From Bacillota bacterium (GTDB lineage: Bacteria > Bacillota > Clostridia > Christensenellales > UMGS416): a stretch of 64,000 bases of DNA. How positions within the stretch are numbered: position 1 is the stretch's first letter; every line of letters begins with the position of its first letter. Both the position numbers and the translations under genes were made by a program. Below, in pieces: positions 49,878 through 57,888 of the stretch. Location: assembly GCA_023435705.1 (NCBI GenBank), contig JAEYRH010000016.1:759980-823979 (forward strand). Direction: 5' to 3'. The notes below the pieces were generated by a model that had not been told where the DNA came from, did no database searches, and saw only the letters and a list, made by a program, of their open reading frames with translations.

Positions 49878-50553
49878 ACTTGTAGCCGACCCCCCACACG
49901 GTCTTGATCTTCCAGTTCATGTCTTCGTCGCTCATCAGCTTTTCCCTCAGGCGCTTCACATGCACATCCACTGTACGGGAGTCGCCGAAGTAGTCAAAGC
50001 CCCACACCTGCTCCAGCAATTGCTCGCGGGTGTAGACCTTGTTGGTGTGGGAAGCCAGGAAATACAGCAGCTCCATTTCCTTGGGCGGCAGCTCCATGGA
50101 CTCTCCGCCGAATGTCACCGTGTAGTTTGTACGGTTGATCCTCAAGCCCTGGAAGTCCAGCACGTCGGCAGCCTCCTCACGGGGCTGGGTGCGGCGGATC
50201 ACCGCCTTCACGCGGGCGACCAGTTCCTGTGGCTCGAAGGGTTTTACAATGTAATCGTCGGCACCCAGCTCCAGCCCCAGCACCTTGTCAAACGTCTCAC
50301 CCTTGGCCGTGAGCATGATAATGGGCATCGCGCTGGTTTTGCGGATCTCACGGCAAACCTCCCAGCCTGAAAGCCCCGGCAGCATGATGTCCAGCACCAT
50401 GAGCTTGGGCGCAACCCGCTCAAATGCCTTCACGCCCTCCGGGCCGCTGTGCACGCAGACCACGGAGAAGCCTTCCTTCTCCAGATAAAGGCGCACAAGC
50501 TGGCAGATGTTTTCGTCATCGTCCACGACCAGGATGTCGATGGTTTCCTTCAA
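49864..50553 (-). CDS. OmpR family response regulator (CssR-like)
   Basis: A 229-residue regulator with a receiver (DDDE acidic pocket near 11-14, phospho-acceptor Asp in LMVLDIMLPGLSG, Thr/Lys switch residues in MLTAKGE and IVKPFEP) and a winged helix (LPPKEMELLYFLASH, VDVHVKRLREKL). It starts with TTG after GGAGGGATACCA. A minus-strand TATAAT promoter lies ~55 bp upstream. Direct repeats at the htrA promoter are candidates for its target. Confidence 0.93.
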   Translation of the reverse strand: MKETIDILVVDDDENICQLVRLYLEKEGFSVVCVHSGPEGVKAFERVAPKLMVLDIMLPGLSGWEVCREIRKTSAMPIIMLTAKGETFDKVLGLELGADDYIVKPFEPQELVARVKAVIRRTQPREEAADVLDFQGLRINRTNYTVTFGGESMELPPKEMELLYFLASHTNKVYTREQLLEQVWGFDYFGDSRTVDVHVKRLREKLMSDEDMNWKIKTVWGVGYKFEVK

Positions 50554-50699
50554 TGGTATCCCTCCGTATGGCTCAGGAATTGTCTGTTTATACAGTGTGT
50601 ATTATAAACCGGGAAGATCAAAATGTGATGAATAAATTATAAATCTTGGAGATTAAGTGGCTTCAATAGCCTTATTTATCCGGAAAAGTGCCAGGTATA

Positions 50700-50708
50700 T
50701 GCTATAAT
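50700..50708 (+). promoter_or_regulatory. Extended -10 promoter of the TPR gene
   Basis: TGC TATAAT (TATAAT 50703-50708), 28 bp before the ATG at 50736. Confidence 0.55.
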
Positions 50709-50735
50709 GAGAAAAACGTTAGTGACGAGATTGCG

Positions 50736-52133
50736 ATGCAAGACACGAATGTAAGAATCGAGCTTGCTCTCCGCTACTTCAAGGAAGGCAAATTCGACCT
50801 TTCCATCTTGGAGACCAACAAAGTATTGGAATTGAATCCAGATGATGAAACAGCATATCTTTATAGGGCCAATGCTTTTTTTGCAAAAGGATTGTATGGG
50901 GAAGCGATAACCGATTATAAAAGAGCTATTGAGCTAAGCCCTGGTGACAAATCTGCTCTCTATAAACTGGCGACCCTTTATCACGATCTCAACCGGCAGA
51001 ATGATGCTATTCCCCTATACTCGAAATTGATATCACTTTACCCGCAGATCCCACTGTATTACTACAACCGCGGTGACGCGTATAAGGAAACCGGTGAGCT
51101 AACAGAAGCTTTTTCTGACTATTCCAAGGCAACTGAACTTGATCCAATGAACTTCAATGCCTACAACAATAGAGGGTTGGTGAATGAGGCCTTAGGCCGG
51201 GTCGACCAAGCAATGAGAGACTACACAACGGCGCTGACAATCAAACCAGATTATTATCAGGCACACTACAACCGGGGCAAAATGTATTTCGAACTCAATC
51301 AATATGATCTGGCGCTTGCAGATTTGGATCTGGCGCTTGCCATCGACTCCAATCGTATCAAAGCATTGATTACCCGTGGAGATCTGCATAAAGCCATGGG
51401 TCAGCCAGATCTGGCGCGAAAGGATTATAAACGGGCAACAGAGGTTGATCCATTAAATGCTGATGCATACAACGCTCTGGGCAACTTATTCTCTGACCAA
51501 AACTATCAAGAAGCTATTGATTTTTACTCGAAGGCTATCAGACTGGATCAGAAAGCTGGGATCTTTTACTACAACAGGGGTGACGTGTACTCACGCCTTG
51601 AGCAATATGAAAAAGCTATAGAGGACTATACGCGAGCCATTGAACTGGATCCAAAGGATTCTGACGCATACAACAACCGGGGGCTGGCTTATCACCTAAT
51701 CGGAAAGGATCATCTGGCAATTAAGGACTTTACCTCAGCAATCAAGGCAAATCCAGAGTATCCGCAGGCATGGTCAAACAGAGGCCATGTCAGTCATGGG
51801 GTTGGCCAACTAAAACGCGCACTCTACGATTTGCACCAAGCGGTATCGATAACAAAGAACAAACTCAACGCTATGTCTATTCGCGGCGAGATTTATTCTG
51901 ATCTGGGCCAATACGAGCTGGCACTCCGAGACTATGAAGTGATCCTGGCAATAGATGAAAATGACAATGAAGCCCTTTATCAGAAGGCAGTGTTGTTGGA
52001 TCATATGAAACGCGTACAGGGAGCTATCGCGGCATACCAACAATATCTTGGTAAAGCAAATGATACGGATGCAGAAACCAGAATACACATTATTTCAAGG
52101 ATGAATGAACTGATGCAACAAACTGGCGATTAA
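50736..52133 (+). CDS. Tetratricopeptide repeat protein
   Basis: A 465-residue cytoplasmic scaffold of about 13 TPR units with consensus AYNNRGLAY...AIxDYTRAIELDP. No signal peptide, membrane helix or enzymatic domain is seen. Codon choice is AT-richer than the flanking genes (many AAA, GAA, TAT), which could reflect a different history. It is a single gene flanked by its own promoter and the promoter of the XRE-cupin gene. Partners are unknown. Confidence 0.85.
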   Translation: MQDTNVRIELALRYFKEGKFDLSILETNKVLELNPDDETAYLYRANAFFAKGLYGEAITDYKRAIELSPGDKSALYKLATLYHDLNRQNDAIPLYSKLISLYPQIPLYYYNRGDAYKETGELTEAFSDYSKATELDPMNFNAYNNRGLVNEALGRVDQAMRDYTTALTIKPDYYQAHYNRGKMYFELNQYDLALADLDLALAIDSNRIKALITRGDLHKAMGQPDLARKDYKRATEVDPLNADAYNALGNLFSDQNYQEAIDFYSKAIRLDQKAGIFYYNRGDVYSRLEQYEKAIEDYTRAIELDPKDSDAYNNRGLAYHLIGKDHLAIKDFTSAIKANPEYPQAWSNRGHVSHGVGQLKRALYDLHQAVSITKNKLNAMSIRGEIYSDLGQYELALRDYEVILAIDENDNEALYQKAVLLDHMKRVQGAIAAYQQYLGKANDTDAETRIHIISRMNELMQQTGD

Positions 52134-52177
52134 TTGGTCACCGTCAATAATCCGGTATTACCTCATCATCCCCCGCA

Positions 52178-52207
52178 TTGACTCCCTTCCCCCGCACCCC
52201 CTATAAT
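52178..52207 (+). promoter_or_regulatory. Promoter of the XRE-cupin / acyl-CoA synthetase operon
   Basis: -35 TTGACT (52178-52183), 18-bp C-rich spacer, -10 TATAAT (52202-52207). The ~90-nt leader is C/A-rich. Confidence 0.7.
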
Positions 52208-52300
52208 TAACTAATCGAACCATTTCTAGCGCATAAAATAACCACCCAATCCCAAACTCAAAACACAACCACAACCAATGAGGCAGGGAGGCATTCACCC

Positions 52301-52870
52301 ATGACGGAAAAACTGCAGGAAATCGCCGAGCGCCTGAAAGGCCTCCGGGAAGCCCTGGACATTACCCCCGCCGCCGTAGCCGCCAAGCTCGGCATTTCCA
52401 CCGAGGAATACCTGGCGCATGAGCTCGGCCAGCGGGACTTTTCCTTCACATTCCTCTACAACGCCGCCAAGGTCTTCCGTGTGAACATCGAAGACCTGCT
52501 GACCGGCCGCAGCCCCACGCTCACCTCGTTTTCCATCGTGCGAAAGGGCAAAGGCCTGGGTATGGAGCGGCGCCAAGGCTTCCAGTATCAAAATATGGCA
52601 TATCACTTCCGCGACCGCGTGGCTGAACCCTTCATCGTGGAGGCCATGTATGATGGCGCATCCGCCGATGGCCCGATTGCCATGAACACCCACGAGGGCC
52701 AGGAGTTTGACCTGATCCTCTCCGGCGCGCTGCGCATGGCAATCGACGGGCACGAGTTTGTGCTGGAGGAAGGCGACGCCGTGTATTATGATTCGGGCCG
52801 CCCCCACGGCATGGTGGCCGCAGACAGCAAAGACTGCCGCTTTCTGGCCGTGGTGATGCAGAAGCAGTAG
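52301..52870 (+). CDS. XRE family regulator with C-terminal cupin
   Basis: A 189-residue regulator: helix-turn-helix (residues ~5-65, RLKGLREALDITPAAVAAKLGISTEEYLAHE) and cupin (~110-185, HEGQEFDLILSGALRMAIDGHEFVLEEGDAVYYDSGRPHGM). Proteins of this type bind a small effector in the cupin and control the neighbouring operon. It lies 35 bp upstream of an acyl-CoA synthetase gene, its likely target. GGCAGGGAGG precedes the ATG. Confidence 0.9.
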   Translation: MTEKLQEIAERLKGLREALDITPAAVAAKLGISTEEYLAHELGQRDFSFTFLYNAAKVFRVNIEDLLTGRSPTLTSFSIVRKGKGLGMERRQGFQYQNMAYHFRDRVAEPFIVEAMYDGASADGPIAMNTHEGQEFDLILSGALRMAIDGHEFVLEEGDAVYYDSGRPHGMVAADSKDCRFLAVVMQKQ

Positions 52871-52905
52871 TCAGGATTAACGAACCAAAGAGAGGCTGAG
52901 CGCAC

Positions 52906-54558
52906 ATGAGCTTGCTATACAAAGAATTTGTCAACGAAACCTTCAATGCCAAAGGCGAAGTGGTGGGTTTCACCGCCAAGGAGCTCACAAGCTTTAATTT
53001 CGCCTATGATGTGATCGACCGACTGGCAGCGGACAAGCCAGACAAACTGGCGATGGTGTGGTGCAACGACGAAGACCGGGAGAAGTTCATCACCTTCGCA
53101 GAGCTCAAGCGCGAAAGCGACCGGGCGGCCTCGATGCTGCTGGGCCTGGGCGTGAAAAAGGGCGACCCCGTGATGCTGATTCTGAAGCGGCATTATGAGT
53201 TCTGGTTCTGCTTTCTGGGCCTTTGCAAGATCGGCGCGGTGGCCGTGCCGGCCACAAACCAGCTGCTGGAGAAAGATCTGGTTTACCGTTTCACTGCCGC
53301 CTCCATCAAGGCCGTGATCTGCACCGCCGATGGGCAGATCGCCTCACTGGTGGATACTGCCGCCGCCCAGTGCCCCACCGTACAGGTGAAGGTGTTGGTA
53401 CGGGGCAACCGTGATGGTTGGGTGGGTTATGAAGCGGCCATGGCAGCCGCCAGCCCCTTTGAAAAGCCTGCTGAGCTGCCAAAGACCTCAGACATGATGC
53501 TGATGTATTTCTCCTCCGGCACCACCGGCATGCCCAAAATGGTTGCCCACAACTACCTCTACCCGCTGGGCCATGTGCCGACGGCGGTCTACTGGCAGAA
53601 TGTGCAGCCCGATGGCTTGCACCTGACTGTTTCCGAGACCGGCTGGGCCAAGAGCATGTGGGGCAAGATGTATGGCCAATGGCTCGGCGAAACGGCGATC
53701 TTCGTGTATGACTTCGACCGTTTCAATGCTGAAGAGATGCTCAAGCGCATCGCCCAATACAAGGTGACGACGTTTTGCGCGCCGCCCACAATCTACCGTT
53801 TCCTCATCAAGCAAGACCTTTCGCGGTTTGACCTTACAAGCCTCAAGTATGCCGTGACTGCAGGCGAGGCATTGAACGCCGAGGTCTACAATCAATTCCT
53901 TAAGATCACAGGCTTGAAGGTAAAGGAAGGCTTTGGCCAGACCGAAACCACGCTGCTTGCCGGCACTTTCACCTGGATGGAGCCCAAACCCGGCAGCATG
54001 GGCAAGCCCTCACCGCAGTATGACGTGCACATTGTGGACGATCAGGGCCATGACGTGGCCCCCGGCGAGGTGGGAGAAATCACGATCCGCACCGACAAAC
54101 GGGTGCCGGTGGGCATGATGCTGGGCTACTGCAACGATGCAGAGCTCACCGCCAACGCCTGGCACGACGGCCTCTACCACACCGGTGACACCGCCTGGGC
54201 CGATGAGGATGGCTACATTTTCTATGTGGGCCGCGTGGATGACATCATCAAGTCCTCCGGCTACCGCATCGGGCCCTTCGAGGTGGAAAGCGTGATCATG
54301 GAGCATCCTGCGGTGATGGAGTGCGCCGTAACTGGTATCCCGGACCCGGTGCGCGGCCAGGTGGTGAAGGCCACCGTGGTGCTGGCAAAGGGTTACCAGC
54401 CAAGCGATGAACTGGCCCATGAGCTGCAGGAGTATGTGAAGACGCACACAGCGCCTTACAAATACCCCCGTGCGATTGAGTTTGTGCCGGAGCTGCCCAA
54501 GACGATCAGCGGCAAGATCCGCCGCACGGAGATCCGGGCGAAGGATGCGGGGAAATAG
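52906..54558 (+). CDS. Medium-chain acyl-CoA synthetase-like AMP-binding enzyme
   Basis: A 550-residue ANL-family ligase that activates a carboxylic acid to its CoA thioester via an acyl-AMP. Motifs: MYFSSGTTGMPKMV (P-loop), VKEGFGQTETTLLAG, YHTGDTAWADEDGYIFYVGRVDDIIKSSGYRIGPFEVES and the C-terminal PKTISGKIRR with the catalytic Lys. The sequence resembles MacS-type synthetases. Substrate could be a short or medium fatty acid or aromatic acid. Pairing with an XRE-cupin regulator suggests induction by its substrate. Confidence 0.9.
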   Translation: MSLLYKEFVNETFNAKGEVVGFTAKELTSFNFAYDVIDRLAADKPDKLAMVWCNDEDREKFITFAELKRESDRAASMLLGLGVKKGDPVMLILKRHYEFWFCFLGLCKIGAVAVPATNQLLEKDLVYRFTAASIKAVICTADGQIASLVDTAAAQCPTVQVKVLVRGNRDGWVGYEAAMAAASPFEKPAELPKTSDMMLMYFSSGTTGMPKMVAHNYLYPLGHVPTAVYWQNVQPDGLHLTVSETGWAKSMWGKMYGQWLGETAIFVYDFDRFNAEEMLKRIAQYKVTTFCAPPTIYRFLIKQDLSRFDLTSLKYAVTAGEALNAEVYNQFLKITGLKVKEGFGQTETTLLAGTFTWMEPKPGSMGKPSPQYDVHIVDDQGHDVAPGEVGEITIRTDKRVPVGMMLGYCNDAELTANAWHDGLYHTGDTAWADEDGYIFYVGRVDDIIKSSGYRIGPFEVESVIMEHPAVMECAVTGIPDPVRGQVVKATVVLAKGYQPSDELAHELQEYVKTHTAPYKYPRAIEFVPELPKTISGKIRRTEIRAKDAGK

Positions 54559-54663
54559 ATAGTATCGATCCCTTACTGCCTACCAAAAACCCTCTCCCTT
54601 CACGTTTGCTACGCGAGCCGCTATTGGTAATTGCCCGTGACTTTACTTACAAAGTCATTACAC

Positions 54664-54699
54664 AAAACCCCTCCCCCTTGCAGTGGGAGGGGTTTTTGT
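54664..54699 (+). terminator. Terminator after the acyl-CoA synthetase
   Basis: A 12-bp stem AAAACCCCTCCC / GGGAGGGGTTTT with a 9-nt loop, followed by more T. Confidence 0.9.
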
Positions 54700-54708
54700 A
54701 TTGCAGGG

Positions 54709-54756
54709 TTGACACTAATGGAACACCATGGTAATATGCATAGCATTCCTATGTAT
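54709..54756 (+). promoter_or_regulatory. PadR promoter with operator
   Basis: Consensus -35 TTGACA (54709-54714), 17 bp, -10 TAATAT (54732-54737). An inverted repeat ATGCATAG / CTATGTAT (54736-54743, 54749-54756; 7 of 8 match) overlaps the -10 and start site, as expected for an autoregulated PadR gene. Confidence 0.7.
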
Positions 54757-54780
54757 TTGGTTCCAAAGGAGTGATGCTTG

Positions 54781-55116
54781 ATGCAAAAGAACGAACCAAT
54801 CAAAGGCTCGACTCCCATGTTGGTGCTGCGGTTGCTGTCGCAGCGGCCCATGCACGGTTATGAGATCATCAAGACGATTGAGGTGGCCTCAAGCGGGGTG
54901 TTCACTTTGAACGAGGGCACCCTCTACCCCATCCTGCACTCGCTGGAACGTGAAGGCCTTGTGACTGCCCACTGGGAGGGCGATACCAACCGCAAGCGTA
55001 AGGTGTATGCCTTAACGCCCCAGGGCGGTAAAGCATTACGGGAGAAGCAGCAGGAATGGGAGCGTGCGCGCAACGCTGTGGATGCCGTGATGGGAGGTGA
55101 AAGCCATGCGTATTGA
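54781..55116 (+). CDS. PadR family transcriptional regulator
   Basis: A 111-residue winged-helix repressor. MLVLRLLSQRPMHGYEIIKTIE, LNEGTLYPILHSLEREGLVTAHWE and KRKVYALTPQGGKAL are the PadR signatures. The ATG at 54781 has GGAG 9 bp upstream. It overlaps the membrane-protein gene by 11 bp, and this pair is a common Firmicutes arrangement in which the regulator controls the membrane gene. Confidence 0.93.
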   Translation: MQKNEPIKGSTPMLVLRLLSQRPMHGYEIIKTIEVASSGVFTLNEGTLYPILHSLEREGLVTAHWEGDTNRKRKVYALTPQGGKALREKQQEWERARNAVDAVMGGESHAY

Positions 55117-56404
55117 AGAATACCTGGACACAGTTTGCGTGCAGATCAAATGGAAGGCGGCAAGGCCCATTGTGCGGGAGGAGCTGCGCGGTCACCTGCA
55201 AGAGCATGTGGACGCATTCCAAAGCGCTGGCGATTCGCCGGAACTAGCCGAGCAGAAAGCTGTGGCTCAAATGGGAGAAGCTGCCAAGACCGGTATGGAT
55301 CTCAACCGGATTCATCGTCCGCGATATGACTGGGTGCTGATCGGGGCATTGGCTGGGCTGATGGGGTTGGGCTTGCTTCAGGCAGCGCTGGCACATCATG
55401 CACCCACAACGCTGCTTAGCGCCACGATTGTGGGATTGGTTCCAATGGCGTTATTCGCCTATATCAATGTGTACCGGCTGCTCCGCAACAAATGGATCAT
55501 GCTGGCTGTATGCCTCGCATTATTTGGCGGCTTGACCGCCCTAGCGTTTACAGAAACAACGTATGACTTTAGGACAACATATTGGTACAACCTGATCACC
55601 GACGTGCCCGTTGCTCTGCTGATGGTTGCATTCGGATCATGGATTCCGAGAATCCGGACAGAAGGGAGACTGAGCCTCTATTTGGGGTCAGCGTTGGTCT
55701 GCACAATAGTGATGTTCATGATTCCCATCACCATGCTTGCCCTCACCTTCCTCGCTTGCCTGTGGGTAATGCTTTGGCTGTTGGAGATAAAGCATAAAAA
55801 GCTTGTGATACTACTGCTTTCAATCATTGGCTTACTGGTTGTATGGTACATGATCAGCGGTCTTGCATGGAACAGAGCTTCCTCGTGGTTTGAGTTTGTT
55901 ACTTCCGGCAACACATCAGCAGGGTGGAATTATTGGCAAATAAAGTATCGTGTTGCAGGCTTACAATGGTTCGGCACGGGTATTCCTTCTCCGAATATCT
56001 ATCAGTATGGCAGCAGCCTCGACGAATACGCCTTGATCGGGTTTATGTGGAAATATGGGTTGGCCGCCGGTTTGTCCATCGTCGCTATTTGTGCTGTCGC
56101 GCTGTGGCGGATTTACCGGATAGTGCTACTGCTGCAAAACCGAACTTCCAGGGCGGTAGCGATCGGTATCTGCACTTATGTTACGATGCAGGTGATGTGG
56201 AATCTGCTGATGAATTTCGGCGTGACACCCGGCTTGCTGGTTGCCAATCTTCCCTTCTTTTCTCAAGTATGGCCCCAAACATTGATTCTGGGCACCATGT
56301 TTGGCATTCTGATCGGCCTATACCGCCGAAAAGACAACGAAGCACCAACCCTCTCCCCTGTTTCAGGCCCGCACCGAGACTCCCACCCCCACTTGACCGC
56401 ATGA
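55106..56404 (+). CDS. FtsW/RodA-like membrane protein with permease-prefix domain
   Basis: A 432-residue protein. Residues 1-~75 form a soluble permease-prefix/DUF1700-like domain (IEEYLDTVCVQIKWKAA, ELRGHLQEHVDAF). About ten membrane helices follow; the block near ~290-330 (QWFGTGIPSPNIYQYGSSLDEYALIGFMWKYG) resembles the SEDS (FtsW/RodA/SpoVE) family, but the full SEDS signature is weak. It is paired with PadR. GGAGGTGAAAGCC precedes the ATG. It is probably a cell-envelope stress or division-related protein, not a core FtsW. Confidence 0.7.
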   Translation: MRIEEYLDTVCVQIKWKAARPIVREELRGHLQEHVDAFQSAGDSPELAEQKAVAQMGEAAKTGMDLNRIHRPRYDWVLIGALAGLMGLGLLQAALAHHAPTTLLSATIVGLVPMALFAYINVYRLLRNKWIMLAVCLALFGGLTALAFTETTYDFRTTYWYNLITDVPVALLMVAFGSWIPRIRTEGRLSLYLGSALVCTIVMFMIPITMLALTFLACLWVMLWLLEIKHKKLVILLLSIIGLLVVWYMISGLAWNRASSWFEFVTSGNTSAGWNYWQIKYRVAGLQWFGTGIPSPNIYQYGSSLDEYALIGFMWKYGLAAGLSIVAICAVALWRIYRIVLLLQNRTSRAVAIGICTYVTMQVMWNLLMNFGVTPGLLVANLPFFSQVWPQTLILGTMFGILIGLYRRKDNEAPTLSPVSGPHRDSHPHLTA

Positions 56405-56414
56405 ACAACCAACA

Positions 56415-56447
56415 CGCTCTCACCGCCGGTGGGGGCGTTCTAATTTC
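56415..56447 (+). terminator. Terminator of the padR operon
   Basis: 10-bp stem with two G-U pairs (56415-56424 with 56428-56437), followed by TTCTAATTT. Confidence 0.55.
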
Positions 56448-56543
56448 AGGTTCACAACAATCCATGGTTCCCATTAAAGCAAGTATGTGGTATCATATTT
56501 TATGTTATATGGTTTTCGTTACTACTTATATTGAAGGTGCTCC

Positions 56544-57197
56544 ATGTCAGTCTCCAAACGCAAACTCAAAGACCCCGTCAGCGGGTTCCTGCATGTGCTC
56601 GGCGTGGTGCTGTCGGTAGCTGCCGTAGTGCTGCTGCTCATGAAAACAGCAGCAACCGACGGCTCTATCTGGCGCTACATCGGATTTTCCGTGTTTGGCG
56701 CGGGGTTGATCCTGCTCTATTCCGCCAGCAGCATCTATCACCTTTTGAATCTCTCAGACAAGGCGATGCTGGTTTTCCGTAAAATCGACCACATCATGAT
56801 CTTTGTGTTGATTGCTGCCACCTATACGCCCATATGCCTGCTCCCACTCAGGGGCCCTTGGGGCTGGAGTCTATTGGGGGCCATCTGGGGGTTTGCGGTG
56901 CTGGGCATTGTGCTGAAGGCTGTGTTCTTCCATGCGCCGCGCTGGCTTTACACCGCATGCTATGTGGCGATGGGCTGGGCTTGCGTGGTCTGTATCGTGC
57001 CGATTCTTCGCACCATCCCAACGGGCGGTCTGCTGTGGCTGCTGGACGGCGGCATCGCATATAGCTTGGGCGCAGTGATCTATGCCGTGAAATGGCCGGG
57101 GCGAAATGCCAAATGGTTTGGGTTCCACGAGGTATTTCATGTTTTGATCCTGGTTGGCAGCTGGTGCCATTTCATGATGATGTATCTCTACTTATAA
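56544..57197 (+). CDS. Hemolysin III family / PAQR-like membrane protein
   Basis: A 217-residue seven-helix protein. The zinc-type motifs SSIYHLL (about residues 60-66), KIDHIMIF (about 80-87) and HEVFHVLILVGSWCHF at the end are intact, giving the S-H, D and H-H pattern of the CREST/PAQR superfamily. These are predicted metal-dependent membrane hydrolases; the name hemolysin is historical. It starts at ATG after GGTGCTCC and ends in a hairpin at 57207. Confidence 0.88.
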   Translation: MSVSKRKLKDPVSGFLHVLGVVLSVAAVVLLLMKTAATDGSIWRYIGFSVFGAGLILLYSASSIYHLLNLSDKAMLVFRKIDHIMIFVLIAATYTPICLLPLRGPWGWSLLGAIWGFAVLGIVLKAVFFHAPRWLYTACYVAMGWACVVCIVPILRTIPTGGLLWLLDGGIAYSLGAVIYAVKWPGRNAKWFGFHEVFHVLILVGSWCHFMMMYLYL

Positions 57198-57206
57198 AAG
57201 CGAAGC

Positions 57207-57231
57207 GCCTTCCCAAGCCGGGAAGGCGTGC
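57207..57231. terminator. Hairpin terminator
   Basis: Stem CGCCTTCCC / GGGAAGGCG between the convergent hemolysin III and TM2 genes; better T-richness on the minus strand. Confidence 0.6.
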
Positions 57232-57244
57232 TGCTATGATTTCG

Positions 57245-57472
57245 CTAGAACCACTTTGACACCGGCAACCCGGCTTTGTCTGTAAACGATCCAAACAAGA
57301 TCATAAACAGGTCAAACAGGTTGCCCAATGCCAGCAACCCGCCGGTAAAGAAATAAAGAAAGCCTGTGCCAACCTTGCCCACGTAGAAACGGTGGATACC
57401 GACCCACCCAAGGAGCAGGCAGAGGATGAACGCGACAAATCGGCTTTTGCTGGAAACAGGACGCACTTGCAT
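57245..57472 (-). CDS. TM2 domain protein
   Basis: A 75-residue protein with the TM2 signature: VAFILCLLLGWVGIHRFYVGK, two membrane helices joined by a short loop, then GLPVSKWF. It is a near-paralog of the gene at 57551, sharing RPVSSKSR at the start and SFTDKAGLPVS at the end. Function of the family is unknown. Confidence 0.85.
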   Translation of the reverse strand: MQVRPVSSKSRFVAFILCLLLGWVGIHRFYVGKVGTGFLYFFTGGLLALGNLFDLFMILFGSFTDKAGLPVSKWF

Positions 57473-57507
57473 CAGCTCACCTCACCACATCATATTCGAA
57501 AAGTTAT

Positions 57508-57537
57508 AAAAAAGCCGCCCCCTCGCGGAAGCGGCGC
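57508..57537 (-). terminator. Terminator of the 57551 TM2 gene
   Basis: Minus-strand GC-rich hairpin (CGCCGC...GGCGGC) followed by TTTTTT (57508-57513). Confidence 0.75.
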
Positions 57538-57550
57538 AGATACAGCTTAA

Positions 57551-57793
57551 TCAGGAGTTCCAGTTGGAGACGGGCAGGCCGGCTTTGTCTGTGAAAGAGC
57601 CAACGAGGATCATAATCCAATCCACGAGCACTCCAACGCCAAACAAACCTGCGGTCAAGAGCCAGAGCACGCCTGTACCGGTTTTCCCAACATAGAAGCG
57701 GTGAATGCCAAGCCAACCCAGAAAGAATGCAAGCAAGAATGCAACCAGACGGCTTTTGCTGGAGACGGGCCTCACAACGGTTTCGGTCTGCAT
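57551..57793 (-). CDS. TM2 domain protein
   Basis: An 80-residue paralog of the gene at 57245. The two TM2 helices (LVAFLLAFFLGWLGIHRFY and a second ~45-65) and loop GIHRFYVGKTGTG are present. The ATG at 57793 has GGAGG upstream, so the longer in-frame start is rejected. The two copies probably arose by tandem duplication. Confidence 0.87.
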   Translation of the reverse strand: MQTETVVRPVSSKSRLVAFLLAFFLGWLGIHRFYVGKTGTGVLWLLTAGLFGVGVLVDWIMILVGSFTDKAGLPVSNWNS

Positions 57794-57825
57794 GATGATA
57801 CCTCCAAATAAATGATGATATCCCA

Positions 57826-57854
57826 ATTAAAACATAATATTACACATTCCGCAA
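57826..57854 (-). promoter_or_regulatory. Promoter of the 57551 TM2 gene
   Basis: Minus strand -35 TTGCGG (57849-57854), 17 bp, -10 TTTAAT (57826-57831). Confidence 0.55.
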
Positions 57855-57888
57855 TAGTCTTCCGCTGATCACGCTAGGGTGTTTCCAT

